Source: Micrococcales bacterium
GTDB lineage: Bacteria; Actinomycetota; Actinomycetes; Actinomycetales; Dermatophilaceae
Reading direction: 5' to 3'
Length of the DNA stretch: 13,521 nt
NCBI GenBank assembly: GCA_003132125.1
Contig: PKWT01000247.1
Span: 690 to 14,210, forward strand
The notes under the pieces are model-generated. The model did no database searches and had not been told where the DNA came from. It saw nothing but the letters and a program-made list of their open reading frames with translations. Of the stretch, positions 5,994 through 13,521 are shown piece after piece. A program made the position numbers and the translations under genes. Each line of letters opens with the position of its first letter. Within the stretch, counting starts at the first letter, position 1.

Positions 5994-7185
5994 TCAGGCG
6001 TCGTATGTCGTAGTCCCGCTGACCGAGCCGACCTTGTGCCACGCGCCATCGGCTGCTGACTGCTCAGCCGCGTCAGCGAGGCAGGCGGCAGACCATCCGT
6101 CGGCCGCCGAGGGGGCGAGCTGCTTGCCGCTCGCCATAGACTCCAGGAAGAGCCCGGCCTCGATGGTCTTCAGGTCGTCGAACCCCATCGAGGTCCCGGC
6201 GCCAGGCTGGAACCGGGCGAACTCGCCATGTTCGGGGCCAGCCATGACCGTCGTATAACCGTGGTTCTCGTCGTTGCGGCCGAGGCAGACCTCCAGCTCG
6301 TTGAGCCGCTGGAAGTTCCAGCGAACCGAGCCGCCGGTGCCATACACCTCGATAACGTACTCGGCGCGCGGGCCGACAGCCACGCGGCTGGACTCGAACG
6401 TTCCCACGGCGCCCGACGCGAACCGGGCCAGAACCCCGACATAGTCCTCGTTCTCCACGGGCTTCAGCTCGCCGACCGCGCCCTGGCTGAAGTGGCTGGC
6501 CGCTCCCCCCCACCGGCTGAGGACGCGCCGTGATGATCGTCTGGGTCAGCGCCGTCACGTCGGTGATCTCACCGGCGAGGAACTGCGCCAGGTCGAAGCC
6601 GTGCGAGACCAGGTCGCCCAGGACTCCGGTGCCGGCCCGATCCTTCTCGAAGCGCCAGGTCCGTGCTCCGGACGGGTCAGCTGAGTAGTCCGCCAGCAGC
6701 CAGCATCGCACGTTGGTAATCCGGCCGAGCCTGCCACCACGGATGAGCGCGCGAACATGTTGCACTGCGTGAGCCTGCCGGTAGTTGAAGCCGACTCCGG
6801 TGACGATTCCCGCACTCTGTGCCGCCCGGGCGATCTGCCCGCTCTCCACGGCCCCGCGCCCCATGGGCTTCTCTATCCAGAAGGGCTTTCCCGCCTCGGC
6901 CGCAGCCAGCGGCATCTCCTTGTGCAGGAAGTTCGGCGCACAGATCGACACGACGTCGACGTCGGGGTGGTTCAGCACCTCGCGGTAGTCGAGAGTCCAG
7001 CTCTCGTAGCCGAGCACCTCGGCAGCCTGCCTGGCGCTGCTTTCGACCGTGTCAGCGGCGATCACGAGCCGGGCCCGAAGGCCCAGCTCGGGATACCGCT
7101 CGGCCACTGCCTTGCACGCACGGGTGTGCAGGCGGCCCATCCAGCCGACACTGATCAGGCCAACACCGATCTCGGGGAATTCCAT
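5994..7185 (-). pseudogene. Second Gfo/Idh/MocA dehydrogenase, +1 slip in a C7 run
   Basis: From ATG 7185, 9 nt below the mmsA stop, the frame encodes a Rossmann domain (GVGLISVGWMGRLHTR, 7-22), the EKP motif at 105-107 with catalytic Lys106, and GDLVSHGFDLAQF (190-202) with the Asp191/His195 pair. After TQTIITARPQPVGG (about residue 227) the sense is lost at the plus-strand C7 run 6505-6511. With six bases instead of seven the reading continues as AASHFSQGAVGELKPVENED and then through the C-terminal domain to TGA 5994-5996, giving 396 residues, normal for this long subgroup. All catalytic residues are therefore encoded; only this one homopolymer breaks the gene. As the last gene of the iolC block it may oxidise another inositol isomer or an inosose (scyllo or D-chiro forms), which is inference. 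It is either a sequencing error, a recent mutation or a slippage site. Confidence 0.82.
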
Positions 7186-7194
7186 TGGCTCGGG

Positions 7195-8739
7195 TCAGCT
7201 GTTGCCGGGGAAGTTCATGCTGGCGCTTCCCGCGGTCTCCTGATGGGGCCACCGGGTGGTGACGACCTTGGCGCGAGTGTAGAAGCGGAAGCCCTCCGGA
7301 CCATGAGCGTGGTGGTCGCCGAAGAGCGAGTCCTTCCATCCTCCGAAGGAGAAGTACCCGACCGGCACCGGGATCGGCACGTTGACGCCGACCATCCCGG
7401 CTTCGACCTCGACCTCGAAGCGACGTGCGAGCTCGCCGGAGCTGGTGAAGATTGCCGAGCCGTTTCCGAACGGTGAGGAGTTGACCAGTTCGAGGGCCTC
7501 GTCGAACGTCTCGACGCGCATGATGACCAGCAGCGGACCGAACACCTCGTCGCGGTAGGCCTCCATGTCAGTGGTGACGTTGTCCAGGATCGTCGGGCCG
7601 ACGTAGAAGCCGTTCTCGTAGCCCTTGACGGTGACCTCGCGGCCGTCGACGATCGCCACCGCCCCACCGGCAATGGCGCTGGTGGTGAAGTCGAGGACGC
7701 GCTGGCGGGCGGCCGGGGTGATGACCGGCCCGATGTCGGTGTCCTTGGCGCTGCCGGGGCCGACCTCGAGCTTCTCGACCTCCTTCTTCAACGCGGCGAT
7801 CAGCGGCTCGGCCGCCTCACCGACAGCGACGGCGACCGGAACGGCCATACAGCGCTCGCCGGCAGAACCGAAGGCGCCGGAGGAGATCTGCGAGGCTGCA
7901 AAGTCGATGTTGGCGTCGGGCATGACGATCGCGTGGTTGTTCGCCCCGCCGAGGGCCTGCACCCGCTTGCCGTTCGCGATGCCCTTCTGCTGGACGTACC
8001 GGGCAATCGGCGTGGAGCCGACGAAAGACACTGCCGCGATCCCCTCGTGCTCGAGGATGGCGTCGACGGTCTCCTTGCCGCCGTGCACGACGTTGAAGAC
8101 ACCGTCCGGAAGGCCTGCCTCCTGGTAGAGCCTCGCCACCAGCAGGGAGGCTGAAGGGTCGCGCTCGGAGGGCTTGAGGATGAACGCGTTGCCGGCGGCG
8201 ATGGCGACCGGGTGCATCCACAGCGGCACCATCGCCGGGAAGTTGAACGGAGTGATGCCGGCCACGACACCCAGAGGCTGACGCAGGGTGTGCACGTCTA
8301 CGCCGGTCGAGGCGTCGGCGGTGAACTCACTCTTGGACGCCTGGTTGATGCCACAGACGAATTCCATCGTCTCGCGGCCGCGGGCGATCTCGCCGCGGGC
8401 GTCGTCGACGGTCTTGCCGTGCTCGGCTGAGATGATCTCGGCGAGCTCCTGCTCGTGGGTGATCATGAGCTCGCGCATCCGGAACAGGATCATGGTGCGC
8501 TTGGCCAGCGAGGTCCGGCCCCAGGCCTTCTGTGCGAGCGTCGCGGCGCGCACGGCCTCGTCCACCGTAGTGACGTCGCCGAGGGCGAGCTGGGCGCTGA
8601 CCTCACCGGTGGACGGGTTATAGATCGGCTGGGTGCGCCCGGTCGAACCCTTGGTCTCCGCACCGTTGATCCAGTGCTTCACCGTCGTGTTTGTGGCCGC
8701 TTCGTCGGCGACGTTGGGCGTGTCCTGAACAATCGTCAT
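7195..8739 (-). CDS. mmsA: CoA-acylating methylmalonate-semialdehyde dehydrogenase
   Basis: This enzyme (IolA in inositol loci) converts malonate semialdehyde to acetyl-CoA and CO2 with NAD and CoA, the last step of the pathway; it also handles methylmalonate semialdehyde from valine. The 514 residues carry the ALDH fold: ITPFNFPAMVPLWMHPVAIA (162-181) with the oxyanion Asn166, ILKPSERDPS (187-196) for the cofactor, VSFVGSTPIARYV (237-249), and catalytic Cys297 in SAGERCMAV. The C-terminal GYFSFGGWKDSLFGD is typical of MmsA. The start is MTIVQD at 8739. An adjacent ATG at 8742 is equally possible, since the upstream ribosome site (GCGAG) is weak. The frame also remains open far into iolD, but that part is a GC-rich shadow. 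The gap to iolD is about 40 nt. Confidence 0.93.
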   Translation of the reverse strand: MTIVQDTPNVADEAATNTTVKHWINGAETKGSTGRTQPIYNPSTGEVSAQLALGDVTTVDEAVRAATLAQKAWGRTSLAKRTMILFRMRELMITHEQELAEIISAEHGKTVDDARGEIARGRETMEFVCGINQASKSEFTADASTGVDVHTLRQPLGVVAGITPFNFPAMVPLWMHPVAIAAGNAFILKPSERDPSASLLVARLYQEAGLPDGVFNVVHGGKETVDAILEHEGIAAVSFVGSTPIARYVQQKGIANGKRVQALGGANNHAIVMPDANIDFAASQISSGAFGSAGERCMAVPVAVAVGEAAEPLIAALKKEVEKLEVGPGSAKDTDIGPVITPAARQRVLDFTTSAIAGGAVAIVDGREVTVKGYENGFYVGPTILDNVTTDMEAYRDEVFGPLLVIMRVETFDEALELVNSSPFGNGSAIFTSSGELARRFEVEVEAGMVGVNVPIPVPVGYFSFGGWKDSLFGDHHAHGPEGFRFYTRAKVVTTRWPHQETAGSASMNFPGNS

Positions 8740-8782
8740 CATCGATCTCGCTTTCTCGGGTCTGCATGGCACAGGTCTGACG

Positions 8783-10696
8783 TCACAGGTAGTGGCGCTG
8801 GTCCTTCTTCTGCTGCTGGTACTCGACGTAGGCCTGGCGGGTACTTTCCAGGCGAGCGGTCTGGGAGACCGGCACGTCCCACCAGGCCGATGCCGGCGGA
8901 TTGGGCCCGTACAAGTCGGTCTCGATGTAGATGAGGGTCGTGCGAGTGGACGCCGAGGCCGTCCGGTAGGCCACACAGAACTCTTCGATCGTGTGGGCCT
9001 CCAGAACGTCGGCGCCGAAGCTTCGCGCGCTGCCGGCCAGGTCGATGGGCATCTTCTCGCCATCGAGTCGGCCCGAGACGTCGTCACGCATCCGGTAGCT
9101 CGTGCCGAACCGCTGCGAGCCCCGGGACTCCGACAGTCCGCCGATCGAAGCGAAACCGTGGTTCTGGAGGAGCACGATGATGACCTTGAGGTTCTCCGAC
9201 ACGATCGTCGCGATCTCCTGCGGCAGCATCTGGTAGCCGCCGTCTCCCACGATGGCAACCACCTCGCTGTCCGGCGCGGCCAGCTTCGCGCCCATCGCGG
9301 CCGGGATCTCATATCCCATGCAGGAGTAGCCGTACTCGAGGTGGTACTGCCTCGGGGACCGCGCGCGCCACAGCGCCTGCAGGTCGCCAGGCATCGATCC
9401 GGCGGCGTTGATGACGATGTCGTCGTCACCCATGAGCTCGTTGAGCGCCCCGAAGACCTCGGTCTGCGCGGGCAGCGGCTGGTGGCCCCGGTGGAAGCAC
9501 TCGTCGGTGACCTTCGACCAGGCCGCCACGAGCCGGACGACGTGCTGGCTGTAGGACTCCTCGACGCGGTAGCCGCCCAAGGCTTCGGTCAGCGACTGCA
9601 GCCCCGCACGGGCGTCGGTCACGACCATCTCGGCGGAGTTCTTCGCCGCGTCGAAGGCAAGGACGTTGAGGTTGACGAAACGCACGTCCGGGTTCCGGAA
9701 GACGGTGTGGCTCGCCGTGGTGAAATCGGAGTAGCGGGTGCCGACTCCGATGATCACGTCGGCTTCGGCAGCGAGCGCGTTGGCCGCATCGTTGCCAGTT
9801 GAGCCGATACCGCCGACGGATGAGGGATGCTCGAAGCTGATCGCACCCTTGCCGGCCTGGGTGTCGGCGACCGGGATCCCGGTCGCGTCCGCGAAGGCGG
9901 TCAGCGCGGCGGACCCCTCGGAGTAGATCACCCCGCCCCCAGCGACCAGCAGTGGCCGCTTCGCGGTACGGATAACTGCGGCGGCGCGGGCCAGCGCCGC
10001 GGGCTCGGGCGCAGGGCGGGCCACGTGCCAGACGCGCTTGCGGAAGAACTCCAGCGGCCAGTCGTAGGCCTCGGCCTGTACGTCCTGCGGCAGGCAGATG
10101 GTGACGGCGCCGGTCTCGGCCGGGTCGGTGAGCACCCGCATGGCACCCAGCGCGCTCGGGATCAGCTGCTCGGGGCGGTTGATGCGATCCCAGAAGCGGG
10201 AGACCGGTTTGAAAGCGTCGTTCACGGAGATGTCTAGGCTGCGGGGGTCCTCGAGCTGTTGGAGCACCGGGTCCGGGAACCGGGTCGCAAAGATGTCCGA
10301 GGGCAGGATCAGGACGGGCAGCCGGTCAATCGTGGCCAGCGCGGCGCCAGTGATCATGTTGGTCGATCCCGGACCGATGGAGGCTGTGCACGCGAAGGCC
10401 TGCATACGGTTCTTGGTGCGGGCGTAGGAGACCGCCGCGTGCACCATGCCCTGCTCGTTGCGGGCGAGGTAGTACTTGAGCCGGTCCTCCCCCTTCGCTG
10501 GGTCGATCTCGTTCTGAAGGAGTGCCTGGCCAAAGCCGGCCACGTTGCCATGTCCGAAGATGCCGAACGCGCCGGCGATAAGCCGCTGCTCCACCCCGTC
10601 ACGCTCGCTGTACTGGTTTGCGAGGAACCGGACTAGGGCCTGACCAACGGTCAGGCGAACCTTTCCCTCGGCTGCGGTCGTGTCTTCGTTGCTCAC
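8783..10696 (-). CDS. iolD: 3D-(3,5/4)-trihydroxycyclohexane-1,2-dione hydrolase
   Basis: This ThDP-dependent enzyme opens the six-membered ring of the diketone to give 5-deoxy-D-glucuronate. The 637 residues are normal for IolD. FGIFGHGNVAGFGQAL (44-59) and ARNEQGMVHAAVSYAR (78-93) form the pyrimidine-binding domain with the expected cofactor-activating Glu81. CTASIGPGSTNMITGAA (103-119) follows. The diphosphate/Mg motif begins GDGGYQMLPQEIA (485-497) and ends at Asn512 (LLQNHGF). The ending DLYGPNPPASAWWDVPVSQ is characteristic of IolD. The start is GTG 10696, inside the iolB stop (GTGA, 4-nt overlap), with GGGA upstream, so translation is coupled to iolB. No defect is seen. Confidence 0.95.
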   Translation of the reverse strand: MSNEDTTAAEGKVRLTVGQALVRFLANQYSERDGVEQRLIAGAFGIFGHGNVAGFGQALLQNEIDPAKGEDRLKYYLARNEQGMVHAAVSYARTKNRMQAFACTASIGPGSTNMITGAALATIDRLPVLILPSDIFATRFPDPVLQQLEDPRSLDISVNDAFKPVSRFWDRINRPEQLIPSALGAMRVLTDPAETGAVTICLPQDVQAEAYDWPLEFFRKRVWHVARPAPEPAALARAAAVIRTAKRPLLVAGGGVIYSEGSAALTAFADATGIPVADTQAGKGAISFEHPSSVGGIGSTGNDAANALAAEADVIIGVGTRYSDFTTASHTVFRNPDVRFVNLNVLAFDAAKNSAEMVVTDARAGLQSLTEALGGYRVEESYSQHVVRLVAAWSKVTDECFHRGHQPLPAQTEVFGALNELMGDDDIVINAAGSMPGDLQALWRARSPRQYHLEYGYSCMGYEIPAAMGAKLAAPDSEVVAIVGDGGYQMLPQEIATIVSENLKVIIVLLQNHGFASIGGLSESRGSQRFGTSYRMRDDVSGRLDGEKMPIDLAGSARSFGADVLEAHTIEEFCVAYRTASASTRTTLIYIETDLYGPNPPASAWWDVPVSQTARLESTRQAYVEYQQQKKDQRHYL

Positions 10697-11607
10697 TGTG
10701 CGTCCCTAGCGGCGGTGTTGGTGGTGGTGGTGAGGGCGGGTCGGGTCATCGGCAGGCGGGGGTCGACGTCCTGGGAGTCCCAGGTGCCACGGATCCAGTG
10801 ATGGGCCGGGTCGTCGGTCATCAGCCACGTCCCGTCCGCGGCGGGTCCCGCCATCACGTTGAGGTAGTACAGGTCATATCCCGGGGCAGCCATCGACGGT
10901 CCGTGGAACCCGTGCGGGGTCAGCACGACGTCACCGGCTCGAACCTCTTCCGACATCTCGATCGGGCGCTCGGCCGTGCCGTACGTCCGGTGGAACGCGA
11001 AGCCCGGGCCGTCCGGTCCGGGGCGGACGTCGAAGTAGTAGATCTCCTCGAGTTCGCGCTCCACCTCGGAGTGCACGTCGTGCTTGTGCGGCGGATACGA
11101 GGACCAGTTGCCGCCCGGAGTGAGCACCTCGCACACCAGCAGATGGTCGGTGTTGAGGTCGTTGCCGAGGGCGTAGTTGTTGACCTGGCGCGAACAGCTG
11201 CCCGCGCCGCGCAGGTCCACCCGGACGTCGCTCACCGGGCGGTAGGAGATCTCCCGTCGGCGGGTGGCCCGAGCCGTGGGGATGGCGAACCGGCCGCCGC
11301 GGGCGGAGGTGATAGTCGCGGCCGTCTCGCGGGGGAGATACAGGTAGTCGGTGATCGCGGTGAACACGTCCGGGCGACCAGCCAGCTCGTAGGTGAGCCC
11401 CTCCGCCTGTACTGAGCAGCTCCCGCGAAGCGGCAGCACGAGCGCCTCGTCTTCCCCGGTGCTGAGCTCTTGGCTGCCTCCGGCGTCGAGGTCGATCATC
11501 TTGATGCCACTGAATCGCCAGCCGGCCCGTTCGGGGGTGATGTCCAGGACGTAGCGATCGTTCGCGGTTTCTCCCGCACGGATCAGGAGGTCGTCGTTCT
11601 TCTTCAT
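10693..11607 (-). CDS. iolB: 5-deoxy-glucuronate isomerase
   Basis: This enzyme isomerises 5-deoxy-D-glucuronate to 2-deoxy-5-keto-D-gluconate. The 304 residues form two cupin domains, as in IolB. The second domain shows the metal site: YPPHKHDVHSE (171-181) with His174 and His176, LEEIYYFDVRP (186-196) with a Glu ligand at 187 or 188, and LTPHGFHGPSMAAPGYDLYYLNVMAG (from 229), which contains the distal His235. The C-terminal DDPAHHWIRGTW is also typical. ATG 11607 overlaps the aldolase stop as ATGA, and the 3' end overlaps iolD as GTGA, so it sits in a tightly coupled chain. A Thr/Ala-rich tail of about 15 residues follows the conserved part. Confidence 0.95.
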   Translation of the reverse strand: MKKNDDLLIRAGETANDRYVLDITPERAGWRFSGIKMIDLDAGGSQELSTGEDEALVLPLRGSCSVQAEGLTYELAGRPDVFTAITDYLYLPRETAATITSARGGRFAIPTARATRRREISYRPVSDVRVDLRGAGSCSRQVNNYALGNDLNTDHLLVCEVLTPGGNWSSYPPHKHDVHSEVERELEEIYYFDVRPGPDGPGFAFHRTYGTAERPIEMSEEVRAGDVVLTPHGFHGPSMAAPGYDLYYLNVMAGPAADGTWLMTDDPAHHWIRGTWDSQDVDPRLPMTRPALTTTTNTAARDAQ

Positions 11608-12473
11608 AGCAGTCCCACCGCGTTGTCGACGGCCGCAGCGACGTCATCACCCGGCGGGTACAGCAGCGATCGGCCGATCACCAGGCCCCGCACGGTCGGC
11701 AGGGCGAGAGCCTTGGCCCAGCCCGCCAGAGCGGCGTCGGCGTCTTCAGAGACCTCACCGCCGAGAATCAGAGCCGGCAGGGTCGAGGCCGCCATGACCC
11801 GCTCCATCTCCGGCACGTAGGGCAGTTTGAGCCAGGTGTAGGCCGACGTTCGGCCCAGGCCCGAGCTGATCGCGATCGAGGCGATCACGGCGTCGGGGGT
11901 GAGGTCGCTGCGGACATCACCGCCCACCCGATGAGAGATGAACGGCTCCACCATGGCAACGACCCGATGGTCGGCGAGCTCGTCGACAGCCCGCGAGCAG
12001 GCCTCAATGGTCCGGATCGTTCCGGGATCGTCAAAGTCCATGCGCAGCAGCATCTTGCCGCCGTCCAGGCCGGCCTCGCTGACCCCGCGGGCATCATACC
12101 CGGTGAAGCGGTCGTCCATCTCGAAGCTGGCGCCCGCCAGTCCCCCGCGGTTCATCGAGCCGTAGACGAGCTTGCCATCGAGCGCGCCCAGAAGAGTCAG
12201 CTCCTCGACGATGTCCGCCGTCCCCAGGAAGCCGTGCACGCCGGGGCGGGAGAGTGCCTCGACGCAGCGGGCGAGCAAGTCCCTGCGGTTCGCCATCGCC
12301 ATGGGGTCGGAACCGGCCGCGAACGCACCGCGCGCTGGATGGTCGGCGGCAATGATCATGAGCTTGGTATCGGCGTCGCGGGCCATCATGCCCCGGGGGC
12401 GGGCGCGCATGACCTCTGCAATGCGCTCGGGCTCGAATGCACGCACCTGGCCGATCTCGTCAATACTGATCAT
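11604..12473 (-). CDS. Cgl0158-family TIM-barrel aldolase (probable DKGP aldolase)
   Basis: The protein has 289 residues and belongs to the actinobacterial Cgl0158 family, often annotated as deoxyribose-phosphate aldolase. Visible are IIAADHPARGAF (40-51), GFLGTADIVEELTLL (81-95), GLDGGKMLLRMDFDDP (135-150) and RTSAYTWLKLPYVPEME (208-224), in which Lys216 is a candidate Schiff-base residue. VIGRSLLYPPGDD (265-277) is the usual phosphate-side end. Since no iolJ is present and the gene sits between iolC and iolB, it most likely splits 2-deoxy-5-keto-gluconate 6-phosphate into dihydroxyacetone phosphate and malonate semialdehyde; this is inference from context and from aldolase domains fused to IolC in some bacteria. 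ATG 12473 lies inside iolC (14-nt overlap) and has a strong AAGGAG site 9 nt upstream. Confidence 0.82.
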   Translation of the reverse strand: MISIDEIGQVRAFEPERIAEVMRARPRGMMARDADTKLMIIAADHPARGAFAAGSDPMAMANRRDLLARCVEALSRPGVHGFLGTADIVEELTLLGALDGKLVYGSMNRGGLAGASFEMDDRFTGYDARGVSEAGLDGGKMLLRMDFDDPGTIRTIEACSRAVDELADHRVVAMVEPFISHRVGGDVRSDLTPDAVIASIAISSGLGRTSAYTWLKLPYVPEMERVMAASTLPALILGGEVSEDADAALAGWAKALALPTVRGLVIGRSLLYPPGDDVAAAVDNAVGLL

Positions 12474-13485
12474 TAAGTGACTCCTTGGTCTGCTTCTGGC
12501 TGAACTCAGCGACGTTCTGCTTCTGGTTGAGCTCAGCTACGGGGGTGCCGGCGAGGACCGCCTCGACCTCGTCGGCGGTGGGCATGGCCGTTGAGCAATC
12601 GAGCCTGGAGGCAACGATCGCCCCGGCCGCACTCGCGCCGGCCACGATGCGTTGGAGCGACCAGCCGCTGAGCAGGCCGTGGCACAAGGTCCCGCCGAAG
12701 GCGTCTCCGGCACCCAGCCCGTTGACGACGTCGATCGCGATCGGGGGCACCACGACACGTTCGTCGTGGGTCTTGGCCAACGTCCCCAAGGGACCCTGCT
12801 TGATGATGGCGATCTCGACGCCGGCCTCGAGCAGTGCGTCGGCCGCCCGGTCCGGCTCGCTCTCGCCGACGGCGACCTCGCACTCCTGAAGGTTGCCCAC
12901 CGCGACGGTGAACTGTCCCAGGCACGCACGGATCTGCTCGGTAGCCTGCGCGTCGGTGGACCAGAACATCGGGCGGTAGTCGAGGTCGAGGACTGTATGA
13001 CGGGCCCGGTCCCGCGCCGCTAGCGCGGCGTGATGGGCCGAGCGGCTCGGCTCCTGCGAAAGCCCGGTCACGGAGATCCAGAAGAGCCTGGCTCGCCCGA
13101 TGACCTCCAGAGGCATGTCCTCGGGGCGTAGTTGCATGTCAGGGGCGTTGGGCCGGCGGTAGAAGTAGAGCGGAAAGTTGTCCGGCGGAAAGATCTCGCA
13201 GAAGGTGACCGGCGTGGCGAACTGCGGGGTCGTGATCACGAAGTCGTCCGTGACGCCGAGCCGAACCATCTCGCGCCGTACGAATCGGCCGAACGGGTCG
13301 TCACCGACGCCGGTGAGCACGGCTGCCGAGTGGCCCAGGCGGGCGGCAGCGACCGCTACGTTCGTCGGGCTGCCGCCGAGGAACTTTCCGAAGGTCTCCA
13401 CGTCCTCGAGCCCGACACCCGTCTGCAGCGGGTAGATGTCCACCCCCGACCGGCCGATCGCCACGACCTCCACATCTGCCGGCAC
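12460..13485 (-). CDS. iolC: 5-dehydro-2-deoxygluconokinase
   Basis: This PfkB-family sugar kinase phosphorylates 2-deoxy-5-keto-D-gluconate at O6 with ATP. The 341 residues carry the family signatures: VVAIGRSGVDIYP (7-19), FGKFLGGSPTNVAVAAARLG (32-51), and NGLGAGDAFGGTLCHGLLSG (255-274) with the catalytic base Asp261 and the anion hole. LDLDYRPMFW (166-175) is typical of IolC. The start is GTG 13485, preceded by a strong GGAGG site 5 nt upstream. The frame is complete, and the 36 bp above it contain only the ribosome site, so any promoter or preceding gene is outside the window. The C-terminus bears an extra Gln/Lys-rich tail made by a 27-bp in-frame repeat, and the last 14 bases overlap the aldolase gene. 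Confidence 0.93.
   Translation of the reverse strand: MPADVEVVAIGRSGVDIYPLQTGVGLEDVETFGKFLGGSPTNVAVAAARLGHSAAVLTGVGDDPFGRFVRREMVRLGVTDDFVITTPQFATPVTFCEIFPPDNFPLYFYRRPNAPDMQLRPEDMPLEVIGRARLFWISVTGLSQEPSRSAHHAALAARDRARHTVLDLDYRPMFWSTDAQATEQIRACLGQFTVAVGNLQECEVAVGESEPDRAADALLEAGVEIAIIKQGPLGTLAKTHDERVVVPPIAIDVVNGLGAGDAFGGTLCHGLLSGWSLQRIVAGASAAGAIVASRLDCSTAMPTADEVEAVLAGTPVAELNQKQNVAEFSQKQTKESLNDQY
12487..12540. repeat. 27-bp imperfect tandem repeat in the iolC 3' end
   Basis: Units 12487-12513 and 12514-12540 match at 23 of 27 positions. On the minus strand they encode VAELNQKQN followed by VAEFSQKQT (residues 316-333 of IolC), an in-frame duplication that lengthens the tail beyond the kinase fold. 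It ends just above the AAGGAG ribosome site of the downstream aldolase gene. Confidence 0.85.
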
Positions 13486-13521
13486 GGTTCCTCCAGGATG
13501 TTCACGTCGTCTTTGGCTTGG

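Noticed and set aside
7195..9429. A 744-codon open frame reaching from mmsA deep into iolD
   Set aside because: The portion above 8742 is Arg/Ser/Pro-rich shadow coding in another frame of iolD; ALDH homology begins only at MTIVQD.
8792..9802. A 336-codon plus-strand frame opposite iolD
   Set aside because: It is antisense shadow; iolD on the minus strand has complete ThDP motifs through this stretch.
12487..12540. Possible CRISPR or larger repeat array
   Set aside because: There are only two adjoining units with no spacers, and both are in-frame coding sequence of iolC.

Overview
The window comes from a high-GC actinobacterium. Supporting signs are very GC-rich third codon positions, GTG start codons on iolC and iolD, actinobacterial-style -10 boxes (TAGGGT, TATGGT), and a separate Cgl0158-type aldolase next to iolC. 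The genus cannot be fixed from the sequence. Nearly everything from 2855 to 13485 is a myo-inositol catabolism locus read from the minus strand.

Upstream minus-strand block (13485 down to 5994): iolC (kinase), a Cgl0158-family aldolase, iolB (isomerase), iolD (ThDP hydrolase), mmsA/iolA (methylmalonate-semialdehyde dehydrogenase), and a second Gfo/Idh/MocA dehydrogenase broken by a +1 slip in a C7/G7 run. The first four genes overlap or are coupled (14, 4 and 4 nt overlaps) and the later gaps are short, so one transcript is likely. Its promoter lies beyond the right edge. Downstream block (5806 down to 2855): an IolE-like TIM-barrel protein, iolG (inositol 2-dehydrogenase) and an IolH-like TIM-barrel protein. 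It has its own promoter (TTGACA-N17-TAGGGT) in the 187-bp gap at 5807-5993, with a 13-bp dyad of GntR type just upstream. A hairpin separates iolG from iolH. Together these genes cover oxidation of inositol (IolG), dehydration of inosose (IolE-like), ring opening (IolD), isomerisation (IolB), phosphorylation (IolC), aldol cleavage (Cgl0158 protein) and conversion of malonate semialdehyde to acetyl-CoA (MmsA). No inositol transporter or iolR-type regulator is in the window.

The left part (1 to about 2850) is a decayed second carbohydrate locus. On the plus strand lie the 3' end of a Gfo/Idh/MocA oxidoreductase and a phytanoyl-CoA-dioxygenase-like gene with two frameshifts. On the minus strand lie a promoter (TTGACA-N17-TATGGT) joined almost directly to the 3' half of an RbsC-type ABC permease, and then the first 19 codons of a GH38 alpha-mannosidase. 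The permease also carries a 23-bp frameshifting tandem duplication and a nonsense codon.

I found no wholly new system. The points that most merit checking are the clustered gene damage (real decay versus homopolymer sequencing errors), the deletion joining an intact promoter to half a permease, and the shared promoter elements of the two minus-strand units.
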